64,000 nt of DNA, from contig NC_056550.1 in the NCBI RefSeq assembly GCF_910596095.1, forward strand, positions 17,392,501 to 17,456,500, in the 5' to 3' direction. The translations under genes and the position numbers were made by a program. Below are positions 61,850-64,000 of this stretch, piece by piece. Position 1 is the stretch's first letter, and each line of letters opens with the position of its first letter. Under the pieces are notes generated by a model. It ran no database searches and was not told the DNA's origin. It was given only the letters and a program-made list of their open reading frames with translations. Source of the stretch: Thunnus maccoyii (lineage: Eukaryota > Chordata > Actinopteri > Scombriformes > Scombridae).

Positions 61850-62285
61850 TGTTAAATCATATTTATCAAGAAGCCAAAGACCTTTAGTTGCCCAGTTGAG
61901 AACAGGCACCCTCCCATTGGCTCTGGAAGCTGGCAAGTTTAAAAACATCCAAGAGGAGGACAGGTTGTGTGAACTGTGTGAACTGGGAGAAGTTGAGAAT
62001 GAATCACATTTTTGTTTATACAGTCCCTGTTATAAGAACACCAATTTTAAGTGAAATATACGACCAATATTCAGGAATATTTTGGAGATGATTAAAACAA
62101 GCTGGAAAGGCTGTTTAAGTTTAGTGTCTTGAAGTTGGCAATTTTTTTTCTAAAGCCTATATAAAACAGGTTTGTTTGTTTAACAGTGGTATTAAATCAT
62201 ATGGGATACAGGATCTGGTCTTTTTTGTTTAATGGTGTCTTGTAAGCCCATGCAGGCTGGGCAAAATAATAAAAATCAATCATAT
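61850..62285 (+). mobile_element. Tx1/L1-like LINE 3' fragment
   Basis: The plus strand encodes QLRTGTLPLALEAGKF, then EEDRLCELCELGEVENESHF and LYSPCY. This is the C-terminal cysteine-containing region of L1/Tx1-group reverse transcriptase ORFs in fish (pattern RTGTLPL, RxCxxC, EHF). A 3' UTR-like end with GCCCATGCAGGCTGGGCAAA and an A/T-rich tail follows at about 62240-62285. It is a 5'-truncated dead copy. Confidence 0.7.
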
Positions 62286-62399
62286 AATAGAACAAAACAA
62301 GACTTCAGAGTCTACAGCCATGCTAGCGGCTGTACTAAGGTTGAGCGGTGCTTAGCTAACACGCTCACAATTTCAACTTCCTCATTCAAGTGAATGGGT

Positions 62400-62432
62400 A
62401 GGTGTGTCCAAACTTTTGACTGGTACCATATA
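62400..62432. mobile_element. DNA-transposon end sequence
   Basis: GGTGTGTCCAAACTTTTGAC followed by TGGTACCATATA resembles the terminal sequence of common teleost Tc1-like or related DNA transposons. Only the end is recognisable; no partner end was found nearby. Confidence 0.45.
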
Positions 62433-62689
62433 CACATCAAATCATCTAAATTTTCACATTATTTTCATTTATCATCCCTTTAGGCAGATGAGTGGTTAAT
62501 GACAAATTTTTGTGGAGTATTTATACACTTTCACAAATAAAATACTGTATTTGTTGCCTTCAAATGTACATTTAACTGTCACTTTTGTTTCTGATATAGT
62601 ACTTCATCACTTTATTGTTTTTAACTTTTGCAACACATGGCAGGTGTTTAAAACCCATCTCAATCATTTTTAAAGGTAGACATCTGAGA

Positions 62690-63115
62690 GGTTGACATGT
62701 AGAAGAAGAAAAATATAGGATTCACAGTAGGGAAGAGTAGAAAAAGCAACACTGAGAAGAGCAGGGGTAGAAAGAGAAATAATAAAAGGGAGCGGGGAAG
62801 ACAAAGTGAGCAAATCCACTTTAGCCATATGTGATCCTATCTCCACAGCAACTCTTTGTGTTTGCAGTGAGCAGTTTGTGAGCTTTGGCACTGGCTGACT
62901 CTTCTCCCCATGCTAGCCTCCTTCCTAACTGCCATCCCCTGAAAAGACAAGCAGACAGATAGAGAGGGGCACGATGAGGGAGGGAGATAGAATGTGAAGC
63001 GATGTGGGGAGAGCGGGAGAATGAGGAGAAAGTGGGGAGAGAGGGAGAAGAGGTAAAATAAAGAGCGAGTGGGGGATAGGGAGGTGATGAAGTGAGTGGA
63101 GACTTAAGAGGGGAG
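62690..63115. repeat. Purine-rich tracts
   Basis: Two stretches of the plus strand (about 62695-62812 and 62940-63115) are strongly A/G-biased, with GGGAGA and GAGGAG words. Open frames read on the minus strand here (Ser/Pro/Leu-rich) follow from this bias. Confidence 0.65.
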
Positions 63116-64000
63116 TCGCAGGACATTCCTGAGCCAGCTGTGGGTTGGAGGGGGAATTCTCACTGAATGCCTGACAAATAAAACAAGACTCAGGCTATTT
63201 CAGTATTCCAGGCAAAAACCCACTGGCACATCGCATCGGAATGAGGGGGGAAAGAGAAATTTTGGACGGAAAAAGAGGCAGGCTAATGAGAGAACCAGCA
63301 GGCCGCACAGTCCGGTAAGGCAGGCCTTAAACCGCAGCAGTCCAGCGGTTAACCTTTCGCTGCCTCTCCCTCTCCTGTCTCCTCCAAAATGGAGGCAGAA
63401 CCTGGCAGTAGTAGTGCTTCTCGGGCCCTGGCGGCACACACATTCCTCTTGGACAGACAGGTGGTGGGGCTGTTTAATAAATACAGGATTTGATGGAGGG
63501 AGTCAGCGAAGGAGGGGGGAGTCAAAGGCCATCACAGACTGTAAACAGCAGAGTCGAGCAGCCATAATATAGCTACTGCTCTTCTGGGGATACAAAACCT
63601 GGACTCTACTCATAACTCCTTGTTAATGACTCACCCATCAACTGAAATGCTGCTGACTATCTAAACAGGATTGTTCCTGTGGAATGACTCACTACAGATG
63701 GCTCACCATATTAAAGTCATGCTCATCTGCAGCTATAAGTTTCAAGAGTATGCACTTCAAACTGAAGTTCCGTCTTTCTTGTGAAATGGAAAAATATATA
63801 AACTATATTTTTTTATTGCTGCAATTGATTCTATAGTTATTGGATTGCGTTACATTAAAGTATTTATACTAATACAAATGTGGATGTAGTGAGTTTCACC
63901 AAATGAGGAATGTTGCTTAAAGCGTCTATAATCAATATCCTTTATAATAATAATATATAAAATGACAATGTGTAATGTCGCTAGTTGTGATGAACCCACA

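Larger units (their letters stand above)
47301..64000. other. Gene-free region upstream of metrnl
   Basis: About 16.7 kb in which I find no exon of a recognisable protein and no structured RNA gene. Frames above 100 aa here are microsatellite readings or have no splice support. Contents are the simple repeats listed separately, a Tx1/L1-like LINE piece (61850-62285), a transposon end (62400-62432), and mixed AT-rich DNA. More GC-balanced patches, for example 60290-60480 and 63130-63480, could be regulatory. It may continue to a gene beyond the window. Confidence 0.6.

Noticed and set aside
63389-63493. Small plus-strand frame with a good start context (MEAEPGSSSASRALAAH)
   Set aside because: Thirty-odd codons with no domain and no neighbouring exon; chance is the simplest reading.
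1-64000. CRISPR arrays, operons, phage or defence systems
   Set aside because: The DNA is vertebrate: spliced genes, LINEs, SINEs and dinucleotide repeats; no direct-repeat and spacer pattern.

Overview
This window is ordinary nuclear DNA from a ray-finned fish, probably a percomorph teleost. The genes have spliced exons with GT/AG borders and short AT-rich introns. CA/TG microsatellites are dense, and the remains of DNA transposons and LINEs are typical of teleosts. Six protein-coding genes can be read. Reading frame and splice phase close exactly for all five spliced genes, and rnf222 is a single coding exon.

Layout. (1) 691-1317, minus: rnf222, a membrane-anchored RING protein. (2) 2200-11540, plus: ndel1, a dynein/LIS1 regulator, head-to-head with rnf222; 9 exons, 340 aa. 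(3) 11946-16944, minus: acsf2, a mitochondrial acyl-CoA synthetase, tail-to-tail with ndel1; 16 coding exons, 610 aa. (4) 18638-26249, minus: slc16a5 (MCT6-type monocarboxylate transporter family), 4 coding exons, 562 aa, plus a 5' leader exon near 27225. (5) 29132-32298, plus: atp5pd (ATP synthase subunit d), 5 coding exons, 161 aa, preceded by a non-coding first exon near 28635-28671. (6) 41239-47063, minus: metrnl (meteorin-like secreted factor), 4 exons, 286 aa. From 47064 to 64000 I see no protein-coding gene. That stretch holds microsatellites, homopolymer runs, a LINE fragment and possible non-coding regulatory DNA.

The genes do not form a pathway. They are neighbours whose human orthologues all lie, from memory, on chromosome 17 (17p13, 17q21, 17q25), so this is a rearranged block of one ancestral chromosome. 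Two encode mitochondrial proteins (acsf2, atp5pd).

Mobile DNA. Intron 3 of slc16a5 holds two decayed copies, in opposite orientation, of a Tc1/IS630-like DDE transposon that appears to carry introns. Intron 2 of atp5pd (the first intron after the start codon) holds an L2-type LINE 3' end interrupted by a foldback repeat, and next to it a tRNA-like SINE. A Tx1/L1-like LINE fragment lies at 61850-62285. I found no retrovirus, CRISPR array, tRNA or rRNA, and no sign of an undescribed multi-gene system. The points most worth following are the CA-rich tracts next to every slc16a5 donor site, the transposon pair, the nested foldback, and a set of CTCF-like motifs near gene borders.
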